DNA of 64,000 bases from Paraflavitalea pollutisoli (GCF_029360705.1 NZ_JARKMX010000004.1:186001-250000), one strand, 5' to 3'. Numbered from the stretch's first letter, positions 1 through 9,295 are shown. A program made the numbers and translations. Notes: generated from the sequence alone by a model not told the origin.

Positions 1-380
1 CCACGGCCTTTATTGAACGGAATGGCAAAAAGATCGTTATAGCCTGCACCCACCTCGATGCACAACGCAGCGATACCAACAGAGTGTTGCAGGTGAATGC
101 CATCCATGAATTGCTTAAGGCAGAAACTAATCCCGTCGTGATTGCCGGCGACCTCAATGCTACGGCTGGTGGTCTGGTGATCAATACCTTTGACCAGCAG
201 TTTACCCGCACCTGTGTGCAGAATTGTGGTTTTACTATCCCGCAGGTAAATCCCAACAAAACGATCGACTTTATCGGTTTCAAACCGGCGACAGCGTTTA
301 CGGTCCTTTCGCACGCAGTGATCGATGAGCCCTATGCGTCGGACCATTTGCCGGTAGTTGCGAAGTTGAAGGTGCGATGA
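1..380 (+). CDS. Endonuclease/exonuclease/phosphatase family protein, C-terminal part
   Basis: The reading frame is open from the left edge (codons from position 3), so the gene begins outside the window and only its last ~125 residues are seen. The visible part carries the C-terminal motifs of the EEP (DNase I-like) fold: CTHLDA, GDLNA (metal and catalytic Asp/Asn), DFIGF, and the terminal SDHLPV with the catalytic Asp-His. Members are metal-dependent phosphodiesterases or phosphatases, and in Bacteroidota they are usually exported. The GTG at 84 lies inside the conserved domain and is not a start. The substrate cannot be told from this fragment. Confidence 0.88.
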   Translation, partial: TAFIERNGKKIVIACTHLDAQRSDTNRVLQVNAIHELLKAETNPVVIAGDLNATAGGLVINTFDQQFTRTCVQNCGFTIPQVNPNKTIDFIGFKPATAFTVLSHAVIDEPYASDHLPVVAKLKVR

Positions 381-614
381 TACCAGGCAGGCATCGACGC
401 AATGCCGGTATTTCCAGGGCTACGACAGAGGAAAAGCAGGAAGGGCAGGGCTGCAGACGAGTGGAGCTCGGCCAGGACTGGATTGCGGGCGGACAGTGGT
501 CGTATCGAAAGCGGACAGTCCTGTTTTCTTATCCTGCTATAAGGGATTGAGGCAGAAGGGGGTGGAGTTTGGCATTTTTATGGTTTCGGTAAACTAGCCA
601 AAACACTATCGCCC
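381..614. other. Intergenic stretch without recognised feature
   Basis: About 230 bases between the EEP gene and the permease gene. I saw no RNA gene, strong hairpin or convincing promoter. The permease promoter is presumably here, but no clean TAnnTTTG element is visible. Confidence 0.4.
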
Positions 615-2990
615 ATGCTTCGTAACTACTTTAAGGTTGCCCTGCGCAACCTCTTCAAGAACCGTTCTTCTTCTATTATCAATATCAGTGGCCTGGCCGC
701 CGGCATGACGGTCGCCATCCTGATCGGCCTCTGGATCTTTGATGAACTCTCCTTCAACAAGTCATTCCCCAATCATGACCGACTGGCCAAGGTTTGGCAG
801 TTTGTCGAATTCTCGAAGGGTGAAAAGATTCCTTATGATGTGTCGCCGATATTGGTGGCCGACGAGTTGCGCAACAAATACCCCGACTTCGAGGCGGTGA
901 GTGTCGTGTCGCAAATGCAGGAGATGGTGGTCGCCAATGGTGAGGACCGGTTTAACAAGAAGGGGTTTTACGTGGAGCCAGCATTTGCCGATATGTTCTC
1001 CCTGACTATGCTGGCAGGTAGCCGGCATGCCTTACGGGATATGAATTCCGTATTGCTGTCACGATCTTCGGCGGAGAGTATATTTGGACGTGTTGAGGCT
1101 GTGGGGAAGGTCGTTAGTCTCAATAACCAACTGCCGGTGAAGGTGGCAGGGGTCTACGAAGATTTTCCTGCCAATACGCAGTTTGCCGGGGTGCAGATGC
1201 TGGCGCCCTGGGCGCTGTACCTGGCAAATGATACTTACGCCAGGAAGGCTGCGCCGGATTGGGACGAGAACAGTTTCCAGGTCTTTGCACAGTTGAAGCC
1301 GGGCGTAGATGTCGATGCTGTATCGGCCAAGATCCGCGATATGCGGATGAAGCGGGATGATCCGCCAGCCTATAAGCCTGCCTACTTCCTGCATCCGATG
1401 GATAAATGGCATCTGTATTCTTCCTTTAGTAATGGGGTCAACGACGGCGGGGCAATACGGTTTGTGTGGCTCTTCGGCATGATCGGTGTGTTTGTGTTGC
1501 TGCTGGCCTGCATCAACTTTATGAACCTGAGTACCGCGCGTTCGGAAAAGCGGGCGCGGGAAGTGGGCATCCGCAAAGCGATCGGTTCGGGCCGGCGTCA
1601 ATTGATCGGGCAATTTCTGAGCGAGTCTTTTATGGTGGTCTTGGTGGCGATGCTGCTGTCGGTGATCCTGGTGCAGGTGTCTTTGCCTTTCTTCAATGAA
1701 GTATCCGGGAAACCCTTACGCATATTATGGCAACAACCTCTCTTCTGGGCACTACTGCTGGCCTTTGCTGTGATCACGGGGCTGGTGGCAGGTAGTTATC
1801 CGGCCTTTTACCTGTCGTCGTTCCGTCCGGTGAAGGTTTTGAAGGGGGTATTCAAAGCGGGCCCCCTGGCGGCTTTGCCACGGAAGGTGCTGGTCACTTT
1901 TCAGTTTGCTGTATCTGTGTTATTGATCATCGGTACGGTGGTGGTGTTCCGCCAGCTGGAACATGCACGTAACCGGCCGGTTGGGTATGATCGTGGTGGC
2001 TTGTTTGAGGTAAGCATCAATACGACCGATCTTCGGCGTAACCTGGGGCCGCTACGGACCGATCTGCTGGCTTCGGGGGCGGTGGCTGATATGTCGGGTG
2101 CTTCCTGCACCATTACGGGGCAGGATGGAGGCACGACCGATTTCTCCTGGGAAGGTAAAAAGCCTGGCAATACACCGCTGGTGATGAGCAATAATGTGAC
2201 CTACGATTTTGGTAAGACGATCGGCTGGGAGTTGGTGCAGGGCAGGGATTTTTCGCGGGCGTATGTGAGTGATTCAGTCGCCATAATTTTGAATGAGGCG
2301 GCGGTAGCGCTGACCGGGTACCGGCAGCCAATAGGGGCGTTGGTGAAGACTGGGGGGCGGCAATACCAGATTGTAGGGGTGGTAAAGAACATCATCCGGG
2401 AATCACCTTTTTCGCCTGTAAAACCTACCTTCTTCCGGTTGGGCAAGGGGCTGTCGGTATTGAATGTGCGGCTGAGCCCTTCGATGGGGGTGAGCGATGC
2501 CATGACACGGATAACGCAGGTATTCAAGCAATATGATCCAGGGGTTCCGTTTCAACCGAATTTTGTGGATGAACGTTTCCAGGAGAAGTTTGGTGATGAA
2601 GTGCGTATTGGTAAGCTGGCTTCGTGTTTTGCAGTGCTGGCGATCTTTATATCCTGCCTGGGTTTGTTTGGCCTGGCTTCATTCGTAGCGGAAAAACGCA
2701 CGAAGGAGATAGGTGTCAGGAAGGTATTGGGGGCTTCGGTATTCCAGGTATGGCGGTTGTTGTCGAAAGAGTTTGTCGTGCTGGTGTTGCTTTCGCTGGT
2801 GATCGCGATGCCGGTGGCGGGCTACCTGATGCAGGATTGGTTGCAGAACTATGAATACCGGACGTCGTTGCCATGGTGGATCTTTGGGGCTACGGGAGTG
2901 GCGGCGCTGCTGATCACGATCCTGACGGTGAGCTTCCAGGCGATCAAAGCGGCGTTGATGAACCCCGTGAAGAGTTTGCGTTCCGAATAA
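615..2990 (+). CDS. FtsX/MacB-like ABC transporter permease
   Basis: A 791-residue inner-membrane permease. It starts with the typical amphipathic segment (MLRNYFKVALRNLFKN) and a first membrane helix at ~20-40, followed by a periplasmic MacB-type domain. A first FtsX block of three helices lies at ~285-400 (with SEKRAREVGIRKAIGS), then a second periplasmic domain (~430-650) and a second FtsX block (~670-785, with EKRTKEIGVRKVLGAS). This duplicated layout is characteristic of the large MacB/FtsX permeases that are highly multiplied in Chitinophagaceae. Such permeases work with a separate ATPase, and none is encoded next to it. Substrate unknown (lipoprotein, peptide or drug export are the family possibilities). 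A strong intrinsic terminator follows. Confidence 0.9.
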   Translation: MLRNYFKVALRNLFKNRSSSIINISGLAAGMTVAILIGLWIFDELSFNKSFPNHDRLAKVWQFVEFSKGEKIPYDVSPILVADELRNKYPDFEAVSVVSQMQEMVVANGEDRFNKKGFYVEPAFADMFSLTMLAGSRHALRDMNSVLLSRSSAESIFGRVEAVGKVVSLNNQLPVKVAGVYEDFPANTQFAGVQMLAPWALYLANDTYARKAAPDWDENSFQVFAQLKPGVDVDAVSAKIRDMRMKRDDPPAYKPAYFLHPMDKWHLYSSFSNGVNDGGAIRFVWLFGMIGVFVLLLACINFMNLSTARSEKRAREVGIRKAIGSGRRQLIGQFLSESFMVVLVAMLLSVILVQVSLPFFNEVSGKPLRILWQQPLFWALLLAFAVITGLVAGSYPAFYLSSFRPVKVLKGVFKAGPLAALPRKVLVTFQFAVSVLLIIGTVVVFRQLEHARNRPVGYDRGGLFEVSINTTDLRRNLGPLRTDLLASGAVADMSGASCTITGQDGGTTDFSWEGKKPGNTPLVMSNNVTYDFGKTIGWELVQGRDFSRAYVSDSVAIILNEAAVALTGYRQPIGALVKTGGRQYQIVGVVKNIIRESPFSPVKPTFFRLGKGLSVLNVRLSPSMGVSDAMTRITQVFKQYDPGVPFQPNFVDERFQEKFGDEVRIGKLASCFAVLAIFISCLGLFGLASFVAEKRTKEIGVRKVLGASVFQVWRLLSKEFVVLVLLSLVIAMPVAGYLMQDWLQNYEYRTSLPWWIFGATGVAALLITILTVSFQAIKAALMNPVKSLRSE

Positions 2991-3017
2991 AGAATAGCTG
3001 TAATGGATGTTGCTGTG

Positions 3018-3042
3018 AGCGCCTCCAGGAGGCGCTTTTTTT
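3018..3042 (+). terminator. Intrinsic terminator after the permease gene
   Basis: AGCGCCTC, three-base loop CAG, GAGGCGCT, then a run of seven T (3036-3042). It lies 28 bases after the permease stop, and the perfect GC-rich stem plus T-tract is a textbook rho-independent terminator. Confidence 0.9.
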
Positions 3043-3123
3043 GTGATGTACCATCTGCCCGTGAAAATACCATAACAACTTAATAACGAATAGTTCCGAT
3101 CCAAAACCATAATTTGGGTCTGC

Positions 3124-3597
3124 ATGAAAAAACCGATCTTTATTACCCTGATCATTGCGGGATCATTTTTCGGTGGTTTCGCATTCAAGACTATCATCAC
3201 CAACACAAAACCCACTACGATGAAAAGAGTAACCGGCATCGGCGGCATCTTCTTCAAAAGCAAGGACCCAAAAGCTTCGATGGAATGGTATCAAAAACAC
3301 CTTGGACTGAACACGAACCCGTATGGTGCCACCTTCGAGTGGTATGAAGGCGAAGACAGTACGAAGAAGGGGCAGACGCAATGGACGCCGTTTCCGGAGT
3401 CGACCAAATACTTTGAGCCTTCTGGCAAGGATTTCATGATCAACTACCGCGTAGAGAACCTGGAAGCTCTGGTGGAGGAATTGAAGAAAGAAGGGGTGAC
3501 GATCGTGGATGCTATCGAATCATACGATTACGGCAAATTTGTGCATATCCTGGATGGAGAGGGAAATAAGATCCAGTTGTGGGAGCCGAAGGATTAG
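3124..3597 (+). CDS. VOC family (glyoxalase/bleomycin-resistance fold) protein with N-terminal hydrophobic segment
   Basis: 157 residues. From residue 33 on it is a single vicinal-oxygen-chelate domain (GIGGIFFKSKDPKASMEWYQ, then LGL, DFMINYRVENLEAL and a C-terminal DGEGNKIQLWEP). The Glu in the final strand fits the usual metal-ligand position. The first 32 residues contain a hydrophobic stretch (IFITLIIAGSFFGGFAF) that could be a membrane anchor or signal. An internal ATG at 3220 would give a cytosolic 125-residue protein matching the usual family start. Both starts are possible. I keep the upstream one because its codons read as a sensible membrane segment. Reaction unknown. No partner gene is adjacent. 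Confidence 0.82.
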   Translation: MKKPIFITLIIAGSFFGGFAFKTIITNTKPTTMKRVTGIGGIFFKSKDPKASMEWYQKHLGLNTNPYGATFEWYEGEDSTKKGQTQWTPFPESTKYFEPSGKDFMINYRVENLEALVEELKKEGVTIVDAIESYDYGKFVHILDGEGNKIQLWEPKD

Positions 3598-3733
3598 GCG
3601 ACCAGTCAATGTGGTACTTGGAAAGCGCAGGCCCATTTACTGCTTAGACGACGCCCGAAATAGCTGAAGTAGCACGATTAATTATTTAAAGGATGTAATT
3701 GCGACAGGGTTGACCTCATGTTGCCCTGAGCAA

Positions 3734-5413
3734 TTACGTATTGGCCAGCAGGTCAAAATATTCATCGTCCTCGTTCTTGCCGCCATAACCTTTACCGATG
3801 GTTTGATGTGTTTCAACAAACTCGATACGCTCTATCCATTTTACCATTTTGTAACCCAGCTGATTTTCGACCCTTAACCGGAGCGGCGCTCCGTAGGTAG
3901 CGGTTAGTGGTGCGTAATTCATTTCCCAGGCCAGGATCGAAGACGGTTTCCTGCAATTTTCGAGGGTATGGGTATCATAGTAAACGCCGCCATAAAGGCC
4001 TTCTCCAAATGAGTAAAAGACTACGGTCGTTACTGTCGGGCCCGGCTTTACGATATCGATCAATGCCTGCAGGGGCAGGCCGCCCCATTCCGCAATGCCC
4101 GACCATCCCTGGATGCAATGATGCATGGTGATCTGTTGTTCTTTGCCAAGAGATTTCAATGCTTCTAACGAAAGGGCTACCGGATTCTCCACCAATCCGC
4201 CTACTTTCAATGTGAAATCCTTGAAATCATTTGCAGCCAATTGGCGCCATGCGGCCGAGTCGGGTACTTTGCCATTGGGCCAGAAATAGGGGGATATGTC
4301 TTTTTGGGTATAATATCTTTTGGGTTTGAATTTATTGATGGTCCATTTCCACAGCGATCCATTGACAGCGGCTTCCGCCTTTTGCAACAAACGGGGCTTC
4401 CGCCAGGAGATCCAATGTGCTACTATGCCAAAGGCAATCGTCAGCAATACTATGGCGATGCCGATCCAAAGACCTGAACGATCGGTGGGGTCATCAGTAC
4501 CCATTACGATATGGTTCATGTTGCGGGCAAGGCCGGTAAAGGCCACCATGCCGACATGCACAACGGCAAATATTACATACCCGATCATGACTAGGAAATG
4601 CACGGAACGGGCGCCCTGACGATTGCCAAACAGTTTGGGTATCCAGTGAAACCTGTTTTCGATGGCTGGCGACATGGCCATACCGCTTACCATGGCCACG
4701 GGCGCAAACAGGAACACGACTGCAAAATAGGCCAGTTGCTGCAGCGCATTGTATTGATAATATCCATTCGGCTCGATGGGCATATTGAAGGTAGCATAAT
4801 GGACAAATATGTTCCAGGCATCGGGAATCACTTGCCAGGATGCGGGCACCAGGCGCTGCCAGTGATCGGTTATAAACAGCAAGGTGATGAAGATGGCGCC
4901 ATTCAACAGAAAGAACGGCACTTGCAGGAAATGCCAGCTACGCGCAATGCCTACTGTATGACGGTAGCCAGGCAGACCCAGCACAGGGCTGATGTACCAG
5001 GCATCTTCCTTGGCTGTCCATACCTTGTCATCGGGAACTTTGACGGGTGTGAACCTGATCCATTCCGAATGTGGCGTACAGCCATTGTTCCAGTACAGGC
5101 GTGGATGATCGGCCAGGATCGAAAGGCCACTTCTGATAATGATAACGAGGAAGAAGAAATTGGCCCAATGAGCGAAACGTGCCCACCCAGGAAATCCGGG
5201 CGTAGCGGTACTGCCGGCCGGCGATAAGGTGGCAGCAGGATCGGGGGGTAGGCCCCAGCAGAGGTATTGGACCCAGGCGGTACCCAGAGTAACCAGCAGT
5301 AGTGCTGCGAGAACATACCAAATCGGCCGTTTGAGTCCGATATAAACACGTCTGTCGTCTGGATAATGGACCTTTCTTTCCGAAGGGGTAAAACTTGTAA
5401 ACATAGTCGCCAT
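3734..5413 (-). CDS. Cytochrome b561-type membrane protein fused to sulfite oxidase-like molybdopterin domain
   Basis: A 559-residue fusion. Residues ~1-330 are a multi-helix cytochrome b561/thiosulfate-reductase-type module with several His in or near helices (for example FLVMIGYVIFAVVHVGM). Residues ~350-559 form an oxidoreductase molybdopterin-binding domain of the sulfite oxidase/MsrP type. Cys433 in MHHCIQGWSG is the expected molybdenum ligand. The C-terminal part ends with LRVENQLGYKMVKWIERIEF, typical of this family. MsrP-type systems normally encode the heme subunit and the catalytic subunit separately, whereas here they are one chain. No twin-arginine signal is visible, so the topology of the catalytic domain is open. 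The MATM start was chosen because the basic N-terminus precedes the first helix directly. A DUF1254 gene lies upstream on the same strand with a 175-base gap. Confidence 0.85.
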   Translation of the reverse strand: MATMFTSFTPSERKVHYPDDRRVYIGLKRPIWYVLAALLLVTLGTAWVQYLCWGLPPDPAATLSPAGSTATPGFPGWARFAHWANFFFLVIIIRSGLSILADHPRLYWNNGCTPHSEWIRFTPVKVPDDKVWTAKEDAWYISPVLGLPGYRHTVGIARSWHFLQVPFFLLNGAIFITLLFITDHWQRLVPASWQVIPDAWNIFVHYATFNMPIEPNGYYQYNALQQLAYFAVVFLFAPVAMVSGMAMSPAIENRFHWIPKLFGNRQGARSVHFLVMIGYVIFAVVHVGMVAFTGLARNMNHIVMGTDDPTDRSGLWIGIAIVLLTIAFGIVAHWISWRKPRLLQKAEAAVNGSLWKWTINKFKPKRYYTQKDISPYFWPNGKVPDSAAWRQLAANDFKDFTLKVGGLVENPVALSLEALKSLGKEQQITMHHCIQGWSGIAEWGGLPLQALIDIVKPGPTVTTVVFYSFGEGLYGGVYYDTHTLENCRKPSSILAWEMNYAPLTATYGAPLRLRVENQLGYKMVKWIERIEFVETHQTIGKGYGGKNEDDEYFDLLANT

Positions 5414-5588
5414 TCATTTCTATTAGCGTACGGATCGAGCTCCCTGGTTTAGCACTGTTCAGGGGGATGTATTACCTGCTCTAATAAACAGTCCTTGCCC
5501 GTAAGTTACTAATTCTGCGGGTAATCGCTCAATCCCTTGTCGCTGGCGGTAGCCAGGTCGTTGGCGACGTAGTTGTAAGAATGGATCC

Positions 5589-7118
5589 TTATTTTACTTT
5601 CTCGATGTCGCTGGGCTTCCAGGTCTTGTCAAAAAAAGTTTTGGTAGGCCCATACAGGCGTAGTAACACAAAGAAGCCTTTGCCAGGAATGGTTTTGAGC
5701 CAGCTCTTGCCCGTGCCCGGATCATCTTTACCAATATACAGGTCGATAGAGCCATCTGCATTCGCAGCAGGCTTGTCCATCGTGTTGATGGAAGGGAACG
5801 CCTGTCCATTATCCAGGCCCACACCGGTGACCGGGTCGTACAAAGTAACCGACCAGAACATCGCAGCCGGTATATTGGCAGGTAGGTTTAATTTGTAGTT
5901 ATTGTCGCCCGAAAGGAATGCCCCATCGGCGTCTACAAATGCAGCGGGATATTTGGCGCCGACGTTTTCCATCATAACGGCCATGGCAGGACTGGCCGAA
6001 TAGGCAAAGGTGAAGAAACCGGTACGTGGATCGATGTAATTGAAGTCAGTGGCCGTAAAAGTAGGATTGCCCGGAAATACATTGAGCCACCGGCGATCAT
6101 CGTACCACTTGCCATTTTGTACAATGGTCTGTGGTTCATAGGCAATGGCGTGTCCGATGTTGAAAGCTGTTTTGGCCGCTTTGTCGAGCAGGTCCTGGGC
6201 ACGGGCGTCCGGGTTGAAAGGCTTGCCTTTCTCTATGCCGATCGCCGCCACCATACCCCGCATTTCCATATCGACGGGGTCGGCGTATTCTTCACTGATT
6301 ATCCGGCTCAGCATGTCATACGCTTTTCCGTCTTCCGGATACAGCATGTTGAGTGGTATATTCGATCCATTGGGAAACTGCATCGGTTTGGCGGATGCTT
6401 CTTTGCCCAGCGGATATATTTTAACCTGCTCCATCACTTTTACTGGCTCTTCCAGCTGCTTCGGATCTTTGAAGAAACCACGCAGGAAAACAAATACGTT
6501 GTACGTGCGTGACCGGTAGGCAAAATACCCTGCCGGCACAGTACCGGTGTAATCTGGTGGTAATAAAAGATATTTGGCCCCCTTCCCTTTATCGGGTCCG
6601 GGTAAGCCGATATCACCCGCCCATTTGCGGCCATCAATAGCTGCTTCCGATACCAGGGGGCGCTGGAAGAAGTCATCCAGTATGCCCTGCATGCCCGGCG
6701 GTACATCGATGACCAGCAGTCCATCCTGTTGCAGGTTTACATAACCCATGCCATAGATGACATCTGAGTTGGGCGTGGTGACCAGCGTTTTGGCGTTGAG
6801 CCGTTCTTTCCAGATAGGCATGATGTTGTACCCTGCTCCAAATTGTTTTTCGGACGCCAATTTCATTGAATAAATATTTAGGGCTGGCAAGGCCCAGATA
6901 TAGCTTTGAACGGCCCGCTGGAAGAATAATTCGTCTTTCAGTTTTTCGATGTCTTCTTTACCCGGATAACCTTTAATAAAAGCTACATTGGCCAACTGGC
7001 TATAATGATCTGCCCCGTGGCTATCCCCGGCGGGGGCTGTTATTGCACTCTTTTGATCGTTTTGCCCGCAGCTGGCGAGCAGGCAAAAGGCTATGGCAAT
7101 AGAACCCAATCTGTTCAT
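5589..7118 (-). CDS. DUF1254/DUF1214 domain lipoprotein
   Basis: 509 residues with a lipoprotein signal peptide (hydrophobic stretch ending LLASCGQN, probable lipidated Cys near residue 18). It has the DUF1254 (N-terminal) and DUF1214 (C-terminal) pair seen in many exported bacterial proteins. Typical segments are LYIGKDDPGTGKSWLKTIPG and FVLLRLYGPTKTFFDKTWKP at the C-terminus. The biochemical function of the family is not established. It is on the same strand as the cytochrome b561-oxidoreductase gene downstream and may be co-transcribed, but the 175-base gap leaves this uncertain. Confidence 0.88.
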   Translation of the reverse strand: MNRLGSIAIAFCLLASCGQNDQKSAITAPAGDSHGADHYSQLANVAFIKGYPGKEDIEKLKDELFFQRAVQSYIWALPALNIYSMKLASEKQFGAGYNIMPIWKERLNAKTLVTTPNSDVIYGMGYVNLQQDGLLVIDVPPGMQGILDDFFQRPLVSEAAIDGRKWAGDIGLPGPDKGKGAKYLLLPPDYTGTVPAGYFAYRSRTYNVFVFLRGFFKDPKQLEEPVKVMEQVKIYPLGKEASAKPMQFPNGSNIPLNMLYPEDGKAYDMLSRIISEEYADPVDMEMRGMVAAIGIEKGKPFNPDARAQDLLDKAAKTAFNIGHAIAYEPQTIVQNGKWYDDRRWLNVFPGNPTFTATDFNYIDPRTGFFTFAYSASPAMAVMMENVGAKYPAAFVDADGAFLSGDNNYKLNLPANIPAAMFWSVTLYDPVTGVGLDNGQAFPSINTMDKPAANADGSIDLYIGKDDPGTGKSWLKTIPGKGFFVLLRLYGPTKTFFDKTWKPSDIEKVK

Positions 7119-7413
7119 GGTAAAAATGCGTTTTAGAACAATGTTGTTTGCTTACAGGAGCGCCGTTTTTACCAAGACACTTGTGGAGAACTGATTCCGC
7201 CAAGTAGCAGACGACGTCCGTTGTACCACCGGACGGATTTTACTGTAACCTGATTTCATCGAGCGACAAAGCGGGCCGTCTGTCCATAACCGAACAGGTA
7301 GCCGAATAAAGAAAGTGCATGAACAGATCGGGCTGGTAACCTTTTCAGGGAAATTTGAGGAAGTGCTTATTCCGGGTGGCTTTCAGCAGGTTGATGCCAG
7401 CGTCAATAATGCA
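7119..7413. other. Intergenic region, nothing clear
   Basis: 295 bases upstream of the DUF1254 gene. One short inverted repeat (CGTCCG at 7215-7220 with CGGACG at 7230-7235) has no T-tract. No RNA gene or conserved promoter element was recognised. Confidence 0.4.
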
Positions 7414-8100
7414 TTAAGGCCGTGTGTAACTGGAGTACTCGTTGATGGTGGTCGTCTCGATGAGCCGGCCGAGTAATTTAAGGTTGAGCGTGACCTCTTC
7501 TTTCAGGGGCAGGTATTCTTTGAATTGCTCCTGGTAGCTGTAAGTGAAGTTGGTATTCATGTAGTCGGCCTTGATCAATTTTATTTTGAAAGGTTTCGTG
7601 CTGATCATTTCTGATCTTTCCAGCCGGCTGGTTTCGGTATTGATGTAGAGGGTGACGGGGCAGTCTGCCAGGAATTTATTGTCGTCTACCAGGGAATTGG
7701 GGTCATAGCTGTAGGTGATCACCAACTGTCCGCCTTCATCTTTGACGATCTTATAGGTATTGTCATCGGCCTGCGGCGTTGGAATGTTGAGACTGTGTTG
7801 TTTTCTGAAGGTATTCAGATCTGTTTTGCCGGGCATGCCGCCATCTACACTGATAAGCTTCCAGCGCTGGCCTTCGGGTTGGGAGGCGTCATATTTCGAG
7901 ATCGACACCTTCTTCTTGTCGTCTGTGACGAGGGTCGTTTTAACATCGAAGGAATACCGGGTAGCATTTTGTTGCGCATTGGAATCGAGGAAGGCCGTGT
8001 CAACGTGGTATTTTTTTAAAACCTCCAGCACGGTGGCTTTTTGTGCGAAAGCTACCTGCTGCACGAGCAAGCATATACCTATGAACAGTAAGTGTTTCAT
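7414..8100 (-). CDS. Exported protein of unknown function
   Basis: 228 residues with a clear signal peptide (MKHLLFIGICLLVQQVAFAQ, probable cleavage after AFA). The mature part is rich in alternating beta-strand segments, with a charged LERSEM turn in the middle and VTLNLKLLGRLIETTTINEYS near the end. That pattern resembles periplasmic beta-sandwich or lipocalin-like outer-membrane proteins, but I recognise no named domain. It lies five bases downstream of the 145-residue exported protein on the same strand, so the two probably form an operon driven from ~8570-8604. Confidence 0.75.
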   Translation of the reverse strand: MKHLLFIGICLLVQQVAFAQKATVLEVLKKYHVDTAFLDSNAQQNATRYSFDVKTTLVTDDKKKVSISKYDASQPEGQRWKLISVDGGMPGKTDLNTFRKQHSLNIPTPQADDNTYKIVKDEGGQLVITYSYDPNSLVDDNKFLADCPVTLYINTETSRLERSEMISTKPFKIKLIKADYMNTNFTYSYQEQFKEYLPLKEEVTLNLKLLGRLIETTTINEYSSYTRP

Positions 8101-8105
8101 CGATG

Positions 8106-8543
8106 TTAATTTAAGCAGGCTGTTTGTTCTTTACATTTGGCCAATACCGGCTTTGCCGTGCTCTCACTTACCACGAGTAATTTATCCGCGCCTTTAAAAG
8201 AGTAGGCCTTTCCGGGCAATAACTTCACATAATAAACTTTGTTGTCTTCTACTTCGAGGTTGATACCGGCTTCCGCAGATTTAAAATCCTTTTTGTAAAT
8301 ATTTACATTGATAAGATGGGTACCCGGTGAAACCTGGTGAATGGAGTAGCGCTTGTTCTTCAGGTTGCAAACGAGCTGAGAATCTATAAAGCAGTGGAAG
8401 TTCAGGGCGGATCCATTGTAACCGGTATGCCGGATAAGATACACTTTTGCGCCGGTACCGGTGGGGCTCGTGGTCTGACTGAAAGCACCCGTGACGCCTG
8501 TTACAAGTATTATAAGCACGCTTATTCTTCTAAACAAAAACAT
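8106..8543 (-). CDS. Small exported protein, DUF2846-like
   Basis: 145 residues with a signal peptide ending near VTGAFSQ. The mature part (AKVYLIRHTGYNGSALNFHC, CNLKNKRYSIHQVSPGTHLI, KVYYVKLLPG) follows the pattern of DUF2846-like beta proteins: a structural Arg/Tyr-rich first strand, a PGTH turn, and a YYVK strand. Four Cys are present, two of them near the C-terminus (AKCKEQTACLN), which could form disulfides. First gene of a two-gene operon with the 228-residue exported protein. A TAnnTTTG promoter element sits 31 bases upstream of the ATG. Function unknown. Confidence 0.72.
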   Translation of the reverse strand: MFLFRRISVLIILVTGVTGAFSQTTSPTGTGAKVYLIRHTGYNGSALNFHCFIDSQLVCNLKNKRYSIHQVSPGTHLINVNIYKKDFKSAEAGINLEVEDNKVYYVKLLPGKAYSFKGADKLLVVSESTAKPVLAKCKEQTACLN

Positions 8544-8573
8544 AACATCCAGATATTAATGATTAATGGTATG

Positions 8574-8604
8574 CAAAGATAAGGCCGAATGGCACTACAT
8601 GAAA
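8574..8604 (-). promoter_or_regulatory. Bacteroidota-type promoter for the two-gene exported-protein operon
   Basis: On the minus strand TATCTTTG (8581 to 8574) matches TAnnTTTG exactly. TTTC (8604 to 8601), 19 bases further up, is one base off the -33 TTTG. The predicted transcript begins ~25 bases before the ATG at 8543. Confidence 0.5.
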
Positions 8605-8632
8605 TTACAGGTACTATTTAGATACAATCATG

Positions 8633-9295
8633 CTAGAACCTGAACCAGGGATGGGGATGGCGGCTGTCGCTCAATATCCTGATGGAATGTTCGCTGGGAA
8701 TGCCGGTAAAACGAGGCTGGGTAGAGGGATTACCGGGATACTTTTTTCCATTCCATTTGATGAGGTGCATGGATGGCCGAGCAGAGGCAGTGCCGACCAC
8801 CAGGTCTTTCCAACCTTGGGTGGTACTGGGGCGTACAATAACAGGATATTCCGTTACCGAAAAACTGGTGATTAGTTTTCCGTGATGGCTCAGCAATAAG
8901 GTACGGCATCCACCAGTGCCACAAAAATAGGTCCCGTCAAATCCAACAAAGATCTCTTTCTTCCCGTCTCCATTCAGGTCGATCTCCTCGAAGATGAATT
9001 TTCTTTCTCTTGGGTCAATGGCGGGAAGTTCGTTCTTAAAGATCGCGGTGGTCAGCGTGTTTCTCACCAGTTCGGCTGTTTGCTGACTGATGGAATGCAC
9101 GTTGTATTTTTCAACCGGTATTGTATCTGTTAGATCCGGGTCTTCCGCTACTGCATTGGTGATGGAGTCGCTTGTAAGTGCAGCGGTTAGCGAGTCAGTA
9201 GTACTGGATGGAGTATCCTTCTTGTCTGCGAATTGGCAGGAGCTGCCTGACAGGGCTGCCAGGAGAAAGCAGGTTATGGTTCGTTTCACCGTCAT
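8633..9295 (-). CDS. Lipoprotein with FG-GAP/EF-hand-like DLNGDGKKE segment, function unknown
   Basis: 220 residues from ATG at 9295, chosen because it directly precedes a lipoprotein-like signal (MTVKRTITCFLLAALSGSSC). The longer open frame up to 9385 would put 30 implausible residues before it. After a Ser/Thr-rich linker the protein has DLNGDGKKEIFVGFDG followed by YFCGTGGC. This combination of a calcium-binding-like loop and a paired-Cys motif occurs in a widespread family of small exported bacterial proteins without known activity. The cysteines could form a disulfide. It stands alone, between two intergenic regions. Confidence 0.72.
   Translation of the reverse strand: MTVKRTITCFLLAALSGSSCQFADKKDTPSSTTDSLTAALTSDSITNAVAEDPDLTDTIPVEKYNVHSISQQTAELVRNTLTTAIFKNELPAIDPRERKFIFEEIDLNGDGKKEIFVGFDGTYFCGTGGCRTLLLSHHGKLITSFSVTEYPVIVRPSTTQGWKDLVVGTASARPSMHLIKWNGKKYPGNPSTQPRFTGIPSEHSIRILSDSRHPHPWFRF

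Noticed and set aside
5509-5600. Short minus-strand stretch reading SYNYVANDLATASDKGLSDYPQN before a stop
   Set aside because: It looks codon-like but is too short, has no start, and runs out of frame into the DUF1254 gene; chance or a fossil remnant cannot be separated.
7215-7235. CGTCCG/CGGACG hairpin upstream of the DUF1254 gene
   Set aside because: No plus-strand gene ends here and no T-tract follows on either strand.
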